Positions 29,101-39,870 are shown, counted from the stretch's first letter. The stretch: 64,000 nt of DNA from Chaetorhynchus papuensis (GCA_013396525.1 VWYX01000934.1:78423-142422); one strand, 5' to 3'. Program-made: numbers and translations. Notes: generated by a model from the letters alone, not told the origin.

Positions 29101-29639
29101 ATCTAATTTATCATTATTAAAGTGAGATTATGGCAGCTTTACGCGAGACAGAGGCAAATCTGGGTCATTAATGAAAACAGTTTATTTACATTACCCGCTG
29201 TAGCTCCTCAGGCGCTTCCATTGCTCGCGTTTAAGCCCTCACTCCTGCCCCGCCGTGGCCCACAGGAATACAGCACATGTGCTCAGGGCAAGCGTCACTG
29301 AAGCAGGACTGAAAACCGAAAATAAAGAGCCCCTTTTAACGTTTAACCCTCCTTGCTTTGTCATTTTCCCTTCGCATTGGAAACACAAATGTCAAATAAT
29401 CAAGACACAAATAAAACCTCGAGGGGTATTTGGTCTTCAACCTATGCTGACTATTAGCACTTGCTAAAAGTGACAGCACCAAAGAAACAACTTTGGAAGC
29501 CTTTGGCATAATGTTTCCTCAGTCCCTCTCACTAAGGATGTTTGCATCAGCAGCAGAAGGCAGCTGGTACACAGGGTGATAAAGCTGCAGCTGAGCTCCA
29601 TCACCTGAGTTTCAGCGGGCAGCTCAGGGATGTTTTGTA

Positions 29640-30195
29640 AAAATGGGCTTTGCCCAGCAGAACTGCCCACAGCTCTGCCCTCNNNNNNNNNNNNNNNNNN
29701 NNNNNNNNNNNNNNNNNNNNNNNNNNNNNNNNNNNNNNNNNNNNNNNNNNNNNNNNNNNNNNNNNNNNNNNNNNNNNNNNNNNNNNNNNNNNNNNNNNNN
29801 NNNNNNNNNNNNNNNNNNNNNNNNNNNNNNNNNNNNNNNNNNNNNNNNNNNNNNNNNNNNNNNNNNNNNNNNNNNNNNNNNNNNNNNNNNNNNNNNNNNN
29901 NNNNNNNNNNNNNNNNNNNNNNNNNNNNNNNNNNNNNNNNNNNNNNNNNNNNNNNNNNNNNNNNNNNNNNNNNNNNNNNNNNNNNNNNNNNNNNNNNNNN
30001 NNNNNNNNNNNNNNNNNNNNNNNNNNNNNNNNNNNNNNNNNNNNNNNNNNNNNNNNNNNNNNNNNNNNNNNNNNNNNNNNNNNNNNNNNNNNNNNNNNNN
30101 NNNNNNNNNNNNNNNNNNNNNNNNNNGAGGAAGGTTTGGCCCAGCAGAACTGCCCACAGCTCTGCCCTCGGAGGAAGGTTTGCCCAGCAGCTTGG
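29640..30195. repeat. 44-bp minisatellite spanning the assembly gap
   Basis: The segment CCCAGCAGAACTGCCCACAG, followed by CTCTGCCCTC, stands on both sides of the gap. On the right the unit GAGGAAGGTTTGGCCCAGC... starts at 30127 and again at 30171, a period of 44 bp, the second copy being partial. The 444-N gap would hold about ten such units if its length is a real estimate. Confidence 0.85.
29683..30126. other. Assembly gap (444 N)
   Basis: A run of N. Both flanks carry the same minisatellite unit, so the missing DNA is most likely more copies of it. Translated frames crossing the gap have no meaning. Confidence 0.99.
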
Positions 30196-30199
30196 GTCA

Positions 30200-32476
30200 A
30201 AGTCCTACAGCCAACCTGATCTATCCCTGCTGTCAAGGACCAACAAGAAAATTGAAAATAAAACAGCTTCAGATATCTATATGGCTTTAAGACAGAAAAT
30301 TGCCACTCTGATGTGTTAGCAAAGGTTCATGCATCATCATCATCACCACCATCACCAAAATAGCCACCCAGGGCTTTGGATAGCAATGCAAATTCTGGGC
30401 CACAGACCTTTAAAAACAGTTTTGGATAAAATAATTCTTTCTCCCCTAAACAGAAGAAACTGGAAAATAAGCTCCTTGCAGGCAATATGCCTGAAAATAG
30501 GGAATCATATTGAAAATGACAACTCAAATAGTTTTAGCAAAAAATACCCACTTCCCCAGTGTGTGAGGAATGGTGAAACAAAACCAGCCATGTGTAATAT
30601 TTTATTCCTTTAAAAACTAATTTGATGATATAATAAGGTTTGTGTCATCTCTCTTAAGTCAGCACCCTATGCCTTCTCTGGAAAAAATAATTTACCTTCA
30701 GACTAATCCATGCAGGTTTAGTACAAAGAGCTTCCAAACTGGTCCATTGTGTCCTTCAGAAAAATGTTCCACAGGATTGCCAGATTGTTTCTTATCAGGA
30801 ACAGGAGAACCAAACATTAATTTTAAAAAGATCACATCATCAACTGTGGACACGTACACAGCCTGACTGGGTTCACTCTGTGTTCTTCATGTAACAATTG
30901 GATGCACAATTACCAAACCTGACATCTTGTATTCTTCTCTGCATTTTTTCCAAGAAAGAATTCTTCTTTCCAAACAACTTCTCACTACTAATTTGACATA
31001 TTTACGACTCAGAAAGTTTAGTAAACTACAGCCCCTTATTTTATCAATTACATAGGCAAAGCAACAACACAAGCTCCTAAGCTCCTCATTTGCTTCCTCT
31101 TTCCCTGAGATGTCAACCAACTGGTGCACTCTCAGCAGCCATCTGATCCTTCTGCTCTCCTGAAACTGCCAACAAAAAGGAAATTAATGCCAACTGTGCA
31201 GGTGATTTTGTATTGACACTTTTCCAATAGAATCCAGACTTGGACCACCAAAGTGTTTCACTGGGGACATACACCCATCATCAGATGGCTGTAATTTTCC
31301 AACAGCAACTGTCCTGGGATGCCTTCAAAATAACAAAAACTAAGAAAGATTCTTTATGTCTTTATCAATTTTTCACCACTGATTCTTCAAGCTGGTGTTA
31401 TGTTTTAACTATATCAAAAGAAAATATCCTACTTAAAGCTGTTACTTCAGTACACATATAAACCACAATAAAATGTAACCAACCTACCCAATATAAATGA
31501 TCCTACTTTATAAATTATGTTAACCTGCTGTACTTCCATCTACAGTATAGTTAGTTAATATTTCTTTTCATCCCACCAGCCAAAAAGGTTAATCCTCACA
31601 GCAGCTGTTACTACTCCAGTACAGACTGAATGTGAATTTAACCTCTCCTGGATATAGCCCAATAAATTCTGTTGTTTTTCTAAGCACTTCTGTGAATTAA
31701 AATGGACGTTGGCTTGCCATCCAAACTCATGAACAGGTCTGAAGTGGCTTTTAGGCACATCGCCAAATAACTTCCCAATTCCCTTATAGGGTATAGCTCT
31801 CACTCCAGAGATCTTCTGTGCAAGAATTGAAAAACAACACCTTCTCCATTTCATCAAAATTATTTTTCATTTTCTTAGCATTATTTAAATAAATTCTGCA
31901 CAAAATTACATTAAAATAATATTAAGGGTTCATTTGCCCTCTGCAATACCCAATAATTTCAAGTTAGTTGTAGCAATGCAAATATGAGAAGAACATAGCC
32001 TCCTGCAACCTCCCTGACAAGACCAGGATATTGAAAAGCCTGAATATCAAATTCAACCCAGAGCATGTATTTGGATATAAGGCAGAGAAAACCAGGAATA
32101 CTCCCCAATACAAAAAAGGACAATTAAAAGAAACATATTTTCTCAGCTGATGCTTAACTTTATTCTAACTAAAACAAATACATACTTTAAAGTCTTCATT
32201 TTCTCTCAGATTTCAATCACCATTTTCAAAAGTAGTATAATTTAGACTTTGATTTGGCAAAGCAATGAACAACCCACTAAAATTTAAAACAATTGGAGAT
32301 CTACAGAACATAAGCACATTACTTGTATTGGCCGTCCTGAAAAAATAAAAATGGGGATTTGAAATCTCTCCCGTTTCAAGGGGAAGTCATGAGCCAGCTG
32401 CATTGATGGGTGGCTTTGAACATTGTAGAACTTGAAGCATTCTGGGCTCTTGGACAGAGACTTGCCTGCTGATAAG
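30200..32476. other. AT-rich intergenic DNA left of the old CR1 tail
   Basis: No exon, RNA gene or recognised mobile element was found apart from a short (CAT)n run near 30332-30355. Confidence 0.6.
30332..30355 (+). repeat. (CAT/CAC)n microsatellite
   Basis: Eight consecutive CAT or CAC units. On the + strand it creates a His-rich chance frame. Confidence 0.85.
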
Positions 32477-32570
32477 AGAATCATGGAATAATCAAGATTG
32501 GAAGAGTCCTTTAAGATCAAATTCTTTCTGTTTCACACACCACTAAGCACAGTCTGTAAGACTGAAATAC
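32477..32570 (-). mobile_element. Old CR1 3' end
   Basis: The + strand reads AGAATCATGGAATAATCAAG, then ATTGGAAGAGTCCTTTAAGAT, a diverged reverse complement of the CR1 terminal segment (GATC, TTAAAGG, TTCCAACC, ATTCTATG order). The match fades after about 90 bp. It is older and more diverged than the two promoter copies. Confidence 0.65.
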
Positions 32571-32809
32571 ACAATGGACGATACAGACTAGCTAGAATAA
32601 ATAAACTTCAAGTCATAATAAACTTTCAACCCCCTGAAACAGACCCAGTTATAAAAAGTCAGTACCCCCTCTTCACAGCCATTAGAGCCAACACATCATA
32701 GTTATTGAGTGTAAAGTTAATTTTTAAGTTATGCTTGAATACAGTTATATATTTTCCTTCCTTTATAAAAGCGTTAAAGCTCCCTGAACATGAGGAAAAC
32801 AATTCCTCA

Positions 32810-33384
32810 CCACCCGCGGCCGTGAAGCCGTGGCCGGGCTGATGAGGCCAGTGCCCTGCACGGCACAGAGGTGTCGCAGGTGCCGAAGTGGCACAGAGAC
32901 ACCGGGAGAGCCGGGGGGGTTTAATGTACGAATTCCCACCGTGTTCCTCCCTCTCGAGCAGCCTGCCCGGGACGGTGTGAGGGGCCGGGAGCTGCCCGCC
33001 CTCCCCTCACACCGGGCACCCGCTGCCGCCCGCGCCTCTCCTGACCCGCGGCAGCCGCGGGTTAACAGCGGTTTGATGGCGCACGGCGGCCTCAGTTCCG
33101 CCTGTTTTCCTACCCCTGAGTCCCCGCTAAGGAAGGGAACCCGCCAGCCCGCAGCCCTGCTCCGTGCCCCGTGCCCCGTGCCCCGGGCGGCTGAGGGAGC
33201 CGGCCGCGCCCCGCTCCTGCCGGCGTTGTCCCACAACAGCGAAGGGGGATCCCCGCCCTCACCAGGCGCTCACCTCCCCCGCAGCAGCGCTTTTATGGCA
33301 CAAACGCGCTGGGAGCACACGGGAACAACGTTCTTGCCTTTTCCTTCGAGGAAAGTGCCGGGGGACCGCGTATCTCCCTCATGG
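32810..33384. promoter_or_regulatory. CpG-rich block upstream of MRPS22
   Basis: GC-rich, CpG-dense sequence between AT-rich DNA on the left and a CR1 fragment on the right. It reads as the outer part of the MRPS22 CpG island, cut off from exon 1 by the CR1 insertion. It could also be a separate promoter, for example for a divergent non-coding RNA. Open frames across it (such as 32830-33459) look like a by-product of high GC; no known protein was recognised. Confidence 0.6.
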
Positions 33385-33754
33385 CGGGAGGAGACTCAGG
33401 GGACACCTTATAGCAATCTACAGCTTCCTCATGGGGGGAAGCGGAGGGGCAGGCACTGATCTCTGCTCTGTGGCGACCAGGTACAGGACCCGAGGGAACG
33501 GCCTGAAGCTGCATTAGGAGAGGTTTAGGTTTGATAGCCCGAAAAGGTTTTTCACCCAGAATGGCTGGGCACTGGAACAGGCTCTGCAGGGCAGTGGTCA
33601 CAGCACCAAGCCTGCCTGAAATCAAGAAGCGTTTGGACAACGCTTTAAGGCCATGGTGTGACTCTTGGCACACGGTGTGACTGCTGTGCAGGACCGGGAG
33701 TTGACTCGCAGATGCCGGTGTGTCGCTGCCCGCTCGGGATATTCCGTGACTCCA
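33385..33754 (+). mobile_element. CR1-like LINE 3' fragment, sense with MRPS22
   Basis: The segment matches the remembered layout of avian CR1 3' sequence: GGCTGGGCACTGGAACAGGC, then GGGCAGTGGTCACAGCACCA, AGAAGCGTTTGGACAACGC and a diverged GGGATATTCCGTGACTCCA tail, corresponding to the CR1 terminal ATTCTRTG-type repeat. It is 5'-truncated, as usual for LINEs, and has no open frame of its own. It shares clear similarity with the inverted copy at 54889-55370. The right edge is fairly sharp; the left edge is approximate. Confidence 0.85.
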
Positions 33755-33795
33755 CTTCCCGGCGCGCCGCGGGGCGGGAAGGGGCGGGAGCAAAG
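33755..33795 (+). promoter_or_regulatory. MRPS22: MRPS22 core promoter and 5' leader
   Basis: About 41 bp of GC-rich sequence separates the end of a CR1 fragment from the MRPS22 start codon. It holds two GC-box-like GGGGCGGG cores (about 33772 and 33783) and an ETS-like ACTTCCCGG at the left edge. The start codon lies in AAAGATGGCGGC, which matches the YY1 consensus AANATGGCGGC. There is no TATA box. The transcription start site cannot be fixed from sequence and may fall inside the CR1-derived segment. Confidence 0.6.
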
Positions 33796-33895
33796 ATGGC
33801 GGCGCTGGGGGCGCGGGGCTCGGCGGCGCTGCCCGCGCGGCTGCGGGCGCTGTGGGGCCTCCTAGCGCGGCGGGCGCTGGCGGCGGACGCGGGCG
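33796..33895 (+). CDS. MRPS22: MRPS22 coding exon 1
   Basis: Encodes residues 1-33 plus one base of codon 34, the mitochondrial presequence with Arg at positions 7, 15, 17, 25 and 26. The donor is GCG|GTACGTGAG. It lies in a CpG-rich block. Confidence 0.92.
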
Positions 33896-36800
33896 GTACG
33901 TGAGGGGGCCCGGGGGCACCCCCAGAGCACTCCCGGCTGCCCCAGGCTCGGGGTTCAGCCGCCCGCGCCCCACGTGGTGGTGGTGGTGGTGGGCAGCTGC
34001 GGTCGCCGTGGGGAGGGATGCGGATCCGGGCGGGTGTGGAGCCGCGGAGGTCCCGGCGGGGGCGGGAGGAGCCGTGAGGGCAGGGGGTGACTGTGACCGT
34101 GGCCGTCCTCTCAGCCCGCGGGTAACAGCGTGTGCCCCCTCCCGCAGAGGGAAGGGCCGCCAAGCCCAAGCCCGCCTTCACGGACGAGGCGGTCCAGACG
34201 CTGCTTTACAAAATGACGGGACTCGATCTGCACAAGGTATTCCGGCCTGTGAAACAGGGCCTCAAGCCGCCCAACTACAAGCTGATGACCGAAGCTCAGC
34301 TGGAAGAGGTAGGCTGCTCTGCTTCCTTCGGAAGTAAGTGTTGGTTTTTAGCAAAATGCTTATTATAGCCCATATTTCTGCTTTCTTTATTGCTGCGCTT
34401 GAAAACATTCCAGTTTCTTTACTTTGTTTCAGGTTATTCCCTAAATTAGTGTGAATCAGTGTATCTTCACTTGAAATAGCTTGGTTTGTCCAGTTTTGTG
34501 TGATTTGTTTTGGGATATGGAAGGAAATCTGATTTTTTTTTCTTGAGTGATAGTTTCTCTTTATTAACCTTTTATGCTTCCTAACTCTGTTAAATGTCTT
34601 CATCTGATACTTAAGTTATAGCCCTGGGAATCCTTTGACTACTTTTTTCTCTCTTCCCTCTGTTCTGACTTCATTCAGGATGACAAAGGGACCTGATTTA
34701 AGCCAGTTCTGCTGTACCCACAGTTAAAGCTATATGCCAACAGTTGGTTGTGGTTTATGCTTTGGGGGAGATTTACCATGGAAAAACACTTGAAGTAAAC
34801 TTGGTGTTCAAAATAGTTTGTCCACTGTAGTTTTGGAACTTCCTCCAGCATTTTGTCCGGGTTTCAGAAGTACTAAGTTGTTCATATGAAATTCACTTAC
34901 TTAGAGGAGGAATTAGTGTCTCATTTTTTCTCAACTGCAGAAGAAAAAAAACCCAAGCTTCTCTAAATGAAAATATTTATCTTATCTTTCTAATAGGATG
35001 ATATTTTTAATTGTAAAATTAAGCTACTTTTTTTTCCCCTACAAGGCCACAAGAAAAGCCATTGAGGAAGCTAAAGTAAAACTAATCATGCCCCCTGTTT
35101 TGAATGAACGAGAGCCAATTGATGATGTCTTAGCAGAAGACAAAGTCCTTGAAGGAACTGAAACTGCAAAATATGTGTTTACAGATTTAAGTTATTCCAT
35201 TCCGCATCGTGTAAGTAATGTGATTAACAGTATAAATGTGTTTCCAAAATAAGTTTTAATGAAAATATAGATAGATCAGTTTGCAAAAAGGCTGAGGAGT
35301 TGAAAATTTAGTCTAGTACAAGGCAGTAGAGAAAAATATATTTCTAAATACTTGCTTCTAACTGATAATTGTCAGTTACATTCTCCTGCTCAAAAGCAGG
35401 CATGGGGGAAAGCTGTGTGGTTGGTAGGTAATTATTTTACAAGCAGATGCTTGTGATACACTAGGAGTGCTGAGTTCTTCCATACTCCTAGAAGCTTTCT
35501 GTAGAAGTGGATTACTCTGTAAGGTGGAGCTACTCCACACTTGCAGAGATGTGGTGGAAAGCTGTGGAAATCATGAATGAATTCACAGGAAAGCTGTAAA
35601 GAAATAGCTGTCTAATGGAATTGGGGAGTATAGGGATAGTTGCCTTTGTGTAATGAAACATCTCGATTGTCTTTAAGTACCGGTAATAAGAGGCCAGAAA
35701 AATTCGTAACAAAGTTATGATTCCAAGAAGTCTTCATGGTTCAAATGTGCATATAGTGATGATCCTGTGAAATGAACTGCCCAGTCTTCCATCTATTACT
35801 CTGAGAGCTTTCTCCAGAAACCTGCTATTTATTCTCCTGCTGCACCATATTGAAAACTTCCCTGTCAAACAAACTTTCCCATTTGCCACCCTAAATCAAT
35901 TATGCTTGTGAACAGATCTGAGTATGTTGTTTAATTTGTTGTATTTTTTGCCTTGCACTTGCCCTTACTTGATTCTAGCACCTACCTCTGGAAAAAAGGT
36001 ACAAAAGTGCATGACACTTGCATTCCTAATTTTATATGGATTATCAAATGATAAAATCAGGCTAATTCCCTGTCTGGGTATGAGTTATGTTATCTCTAAA
36101 CTTCCCAGAGCTGTAGCTTTTAGTGTTGGCACATGCACAGTTGTCATACAGTAAAATTGAGGTGCAAAAGCAGCACTTAATTAGCAGGTAGCAAGGCAGA
36201 AATGATGAATCTAGCACATGGGCACAGTCACTTAGAAACTGCTGTCATTAGGGTGAGTTTAGTTATAGAATGACTTTGACAAATGAGATTTTGTTTTTAG
36301 AATGGTTCTGGCTATAAATAGAGAAGGCTTTGGGAGATAATGTTTGGTTTTTACCTCATTTCCAGGAACGTTTCATTGTAGTTAGAGAACCCAATGGGGT
36401 GTTACGCAAAGCGACCTGGGAGGAGCGAGACAGGATGATACGGATATTCTTCCCAAAGGAAGGGCGCAGAGTGATTCCACCCCCGTTATTCAAGGATGAG
36501 AACCTTGGGGTAAGCTCTTCCTGGCTTTGAAACTGATCACTTTTACTTCATTGCAGTCTGACAGTGAAATTGTGCTCTCTGGGCAGAGTAGCTCTTGAAG
36601 AGGCCATTCTGCATGTGTGTGTTTAGCTGCTTGAATTGTTTTGAAAAACTGCCTTTCATTGTAACTTGGTTAAAATACTGAAACGAAGTTCCAGGTTAGG
36701 GCCAGGTAAATCCTGGGTAGGTGTAAATACTGTGTCTTACTAGAAACAATTGTACATTTAATCTGAAAACATGAACTGGTGTTTCAGAATCAAAAATCAA

Positions 36801-39800
36801 GAAACATTATATTAAATGTCATCAAGACAGTTACTGTACTTCTATCCATTTTGTCTTTTGATGAAGGGGTTACTCACTCTAAGTGTTACCCAGAACAGCG
36901 TTGTGGCTGCTGTTTTGATTTTGGAGAATGGTGCAATTACATTATCTACTCCTGAATTTCAACTCTTGTTTCAGACTGTATTCCAGCAAGACCGTCATGA
37001 AGATGTCCTTAACATGTGCATTGCTCAGTTTGAGCCAGATTCACCTGACTATATCAGAGTGAGTTCACTTTTTATTTTTCTAGCAAAAAAAAAAAAAATA
37101 CTAGTGGAGAATTGTAGGGTTTATTTTGTAAATAAAAATATTATCTGGGGATCAGAGGTGTTGGTCATATGTGCTCTAATTGTCCCACATAGGTTATCCT
37201 TGTGATGAGTTTTGAGGTTTATTTTTATGCAGAAAAGTAAAACAGGATTTTGCACAAGTAATTTTCACCAGCTTAGAAAGGTACTGCACATGCAAAAAAA
37301 GTCTTCATAGAGGTACTTGTGGTATCAAACCAGAATTGATGATAAAACCTGTCAGGGGCTACAAGCAGAGCTGTGCTGCTGAAGTCACACTAACTGCTGG
37401 CTTAGGAACTGGCAGGGCCAGGTAGGAAACTGACAAAGTGCATTTTGAGAGACAGCACTGTGCACAAAGTGTTATTTTTGACAAAGACCAGCTACAAAAA
37501 TGTAGTTCCAGCAGAATAAAATTAGTAGCTATAGCTGCTGGTAAATGTTAGTCTACACTTGCTTTTAAAATGTTTACTTCTCTTTAAACGGTAATATTCT
37601 CAGTGATTTGAGAAATTGTAACTTCTATTAGGAGATTTTTCAAGTAACTTTTTTTTTCAAAGTAAAGTTTCACCTCTTTGCTCTAGCTCTTTCTCCTGAA
37701 AGAATAGATGCAACTTGACAGCAGTGCAGTGAGGGGTCAGAGCTTATGTCCCTCCCTCCCCAGATGTTCAGAGATAGGATTTAGCTTCCTTTTACCATAA
37801 GGATGTCTATGCCTAAGTACTAAGGACTGGGCTAGCCCAGTGTTACCCTGAATTAAAACATGCATAACGCTTTAGCATGGTTCAGCATGTGGCTTACTCC
37901 TGCACCTTGGGAAATGAAAAAGATTAAAAACTCTGTGAGAGGTACAGAGGGAAAAACGTCATCAGGCTCTGGTTCTGCAAATGAAACAAAACCTTGTGTG
38001 TGTGCAGGTTCATCACCGCACTTACGAGGACATTGAGAAACGCGCCAAGTATGACCTGCTCCGCTCAACGAGGCACTTCGGGGGCATGGTGTGGTATCTC
38101 ATCAACAGGAAGAAGACAGATGGCTTGCTCATAGATATGATCAACAGAGACTTGTAAGTACAGTTTGTCACTTAGTAATCCTGCTTAGCCTTAGAACAAG
38201 TACTGCTGATTGAAAATAAAAACAGTCTTTCTGTCAGATGTAGAAAAGTTCTCATTTACAAGACATTTTAGGCCAGCTCCAGCTGTTAGCTGTATAGGTT
38301 CTGTTAGCTATACTGGAGCACCAGTAATGGTCCATGACGTTGTAGGGTATTAAACTACGTTTCTGCAGAAATTAGCCTTCTGTAGCTGTTGGGTTTTTAT
38401 TTTTGTTTCCCTTGTAACTGTCAGAATACTTCCAGCTCTGAGCACTGCTGATCTGAAAGCCTAACTCTTATGTACTGAGTTCAATTTTGGCTTATGAGGT
38501 TGATACATTTGGGTTTTAGAGCAATTCCTAAGTAGCTTAGGAACATGTAGGTAAGGTTTCATTTTAAATGGATGATTTCTATAAAAGATGGTGCTAAATT
38601 TATTCCAAGTTCCCAGAAGTGAACGATATTCAATTGTTCAAAATGTCACTAGAGCTGGGAGAAATTTGTACAATCAGAACTTCAAGTTGCAGCGATGATG
38701 GCATTTATTTGGTGCTGTTTCAGTTAGAAACTTGGAACAGGTGCTCAGATCTTGCTTTTAAACCTGAGCATATGGAGAAATCAGGAAGGTTCCTGTTTTA
38801 GAATCAAATTGTTAAAGGGAAAATTGACGTATCTGGACAATTTAAATGAGCAGAGTTCGGAATGTCTTTTCCTGCCACACACTTCAGTAGTTTTAAATTC
38901 AGCTGAGAGCTGTGTGTCACAGGATTTCTAATGCTACTTCTGTAAAAAACTGGTCATTGTAGTCTGTGTTAGAAAGGTTCCCTCCTGATGGAACAGTTGT
39001 TCCACTAAACACTCATTATTGGGTAATTAATTGTGCTTTCAGAGAGATGTCAGCTGTATTACTGCTGAGCAGCAGGGATAGATTTAGGTTCCTTGCCTGG
39101 TGCACCGTGGTGTTCAGGGGCTTCTGGCCCTCCTTCTCTTGAAGGGGCTGCCATTGCAACAGGGGGTGGTGGGATGCCTGGTTACCTGTTTATTCCAGGG
39201 ACTGGATACTCAGTGGAAGCAGCAGTTTGACAGCCTGTGCTGTGCAAAGTACGTTACAAAATACACTTTCTCTAAATACTCTGAAGAGAACAGAATTACT
39301 GAAATGAGCCCTTATTTGTTTAGGCTGGAGGATGCTACAAGTTTAATTACACTGTATCATATGCTTCATCCTGAATGTCAGTCAGCAAAAGAAGCTAAAG
39401 AAGGGAATCTTCAAGGAGTTGATCTGATCAAGGTAAGCTTTTCTGCTTTAAACTACTTAACCTACAGAAGAGAGCTTTTAACCAGCAGAACCCCATTTAG
39501 TGGTCCAAATTTCTTCTTACCTTAAGAAGCAGATATTTAACCAGAACTGTTGTACATGCCATGCTGGGGTTTTTGTTAAACTATATGTATGTATAGCTGC
39601 ACCAGGATTTCAGTTGTAGGTGGCTGATCTGCCACTGACACGATGAAATTTCAGTATGCAACTCTGCTGTTACCTGTACATTAACCTCTCTCCTGCCATG
39701 GCTGCAGGTATTTGCAAAAACTGAATCCCAGAGAGAAGGTTATATCCAGCTGGCCCTGCAGGCTTATGAAGAAGCAATGGCTACTTCTTCAGCTTCATGA
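33796..39800 (+). CDS. MRPS22: MRPS22, mitochondrial small ribosomal subunit protein mS22 (8 coding exons)
   Basis: The protein is a structural component of the 28S subunit of the mitochondrial ribosome, belonging to the metazoan set without a bacterial counterpart; it acts in the mitochondrial matrix. Coding exons are 33796-33895, 34148-34308, 35046-35210, 36366-36509, 36975-37058, 38008-38153, 39324-39432 and 39708-39800. They sum to 1002 nt, giving 333 residues plus TGA, and every intron is GT-AG. Human MRPS22 is about 360 residues; the difference lies mainly in a shorter N-terminus. Residues 1-30 are rich in Arg, Ala and Leu with no acidic residue before D31, as expected for a mitochondrial presequence. 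Recognisable family stretches include TDEAVQTLLYKMTGL, DVLAEDKVLEGTETAKYVFTD, ERFIVVREPNG and YDLLRSTRHFGGMVWY. The start at 33796 was chosen for the presequence and the CAAAGATGGCGG context. In-frame ATGs further upstream (33712, 33658) lie in CR1-derived sequence. The gene is convergent with COPB2, as in mammals. Identity is very secure; the N-terminus is moderately secure. Confidence 0.97.
33974..33992 (+). repeat. (GTG)n microsatellite in MRPS22 intron 1
   Basis: A short run of GTG units (about six) directly follows a CACGTG E-box in the first intron of MRPS22. Confidence 0.85.
34148..34308 (+). CDS. MRPS22: MRPS22 coding exon 2
   Basis: Acceptor CCCTCCCGCAG, donor GAAGAG|GTAGGC. Encodes residues 34-87, including KPAFTDEAVQTLLYKMTGLD and ending in EAQLEE. 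The exon ends in phase 0. Confidence 0.96.
35046..35210 (+). CDS. MRPS22: MRPS22 coding exon 3
   Basis: Acceptor CCTACAAG preceded by a T-rich tract, donor CATCGT|GTAAGT. Encodes residues 88-142, starting ATRKAIEEAKVKL and ending YSIPHR. Confidence 0.97.
36366..36509 (+). CDS. MRPS22: MRPS22 coding exon 4
   Basis: Acceptor TCATTTCCAG, donor TTGGG|GTAAGC. Encodes residues 143-190, including ERFIVVREPNGVLRK and EERDRMIRIFFPKEGRR. Confidence 0.97.
36975..37058 (+). CDS. MRPS22: MRPS22 coding exon 5
   Basis: Acceptor TTGTTTCAG, donor ATCAGA|GTGAGT. Encodes residues 191-218 (TVFQQDRHEDVLNMC ... SPDYIR). Confidence 0.96.
38008..38153 (+). CDS. MRPS22: MRPS22 coding exon 6
   Basis: Acceptor GTGTGTGCAG, donor GACTT|GTAAGT. 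Encodes residues 219 to the first two bases of codon 267, including the highly conserved YDLLRSTRHFGGMVWY. Confidence 0.97.
39324..39432 (+). CDS. MRPS22: MRPS22 coding exon 7
   Basis: Acceptor TTTGTTTAG, donor ATCAAG|GTAAGC. The first base completes Leu267 and the exon runs to residue 303, ending GVDLIK. An upstream AG at 39197-39198 would shift the frame into an early TGA, so this acceptor was preferred. Confidence 0.95.
39708..39800 (+). CDS. MRPS22: MRPS22 coding exon 8 and stop
   Basis: Acceptor CATGGCTGCAG. Encodes residues 304-333 (VFAKTESQREGYIQLALQ ...) followed by TGA at 39798-39800. Confidence 0.96.
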   Translation, partial: VFAKTESQREGYIQLALQAYEEAMATSSAS

Positions 39801-39864
39801 AGTAAACATCAGCTCATCCTAAGTTATAAGTCTGTTTATAAATATTTTCTGTACAGGATTCCAC

Positions 39865-39870
39865 AATAAA
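39865..39870 (+). terminator. MRPS22: MRPS22 poly(A) signal
   Basis: Canonical AATAAA 65 bp after the MRPS22 stop codon, so the 3' UTR is very short, roughly 39801-39890. Confidence 0.8.

Larger units (their letters stand above)
14362..29639. other. AT-rich intergenic DNA, right of the solo LTR
   Basis: No exon or RNA gene could be supported. It contains A- or T-runs (17460-17474, about 24991-25026, 26092-26117), a 22-bp AT palindrome at 22218-22239, a CpG-bearing patch with a CTCF-like motif near 24838-24850, a homeodomain-motif-dense stretch at about 14985-15215, and a small CpG cluster near 29140-29270. In mammals the DNA on this side of MRPS22 extends to FOXL2. Confidence 0.6.

Noticed and set aside
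29601..30319. Several long frames (about 180-230 codons) on both strands around 29.6-30.3 kb
   Set aside because: They are long only because they cross the 444-N gap, which contains no stops. The real flanks are minisatellite.
1..32800. FOXL2 or other coding gene in the left flank
   Set aside because: No forkhead sequence or other recognisable exon was seen; FOXL2, if syntenic, is outside the window.
32830..33459. 209-codon frame on the + strand upstream of MRPS22
   Set aside because: It is in CpG-rich DNA, has no recognised domain, and runs into the CR1 fragment.
33293..33973. Similar antisense peptides near MRPS22 (33.3-33.7 kb) and COPB2 (54.96-55.25 kb), sharing SGRLGAVTTAL
   Set aside because: The shared peptide comes from the opposite strand of the two CR1 fragments and is not a conserved gene.
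39100..39323. Extending MRPS22 exon 7 upstream through the continuous open frame, or using the AG at 39198
   Set aside because: Joined to exon 6 in the correct phase, the 39198 acceptor runs into TGA. The 39324 acceptor gives the family sequence DLLEDATSL.
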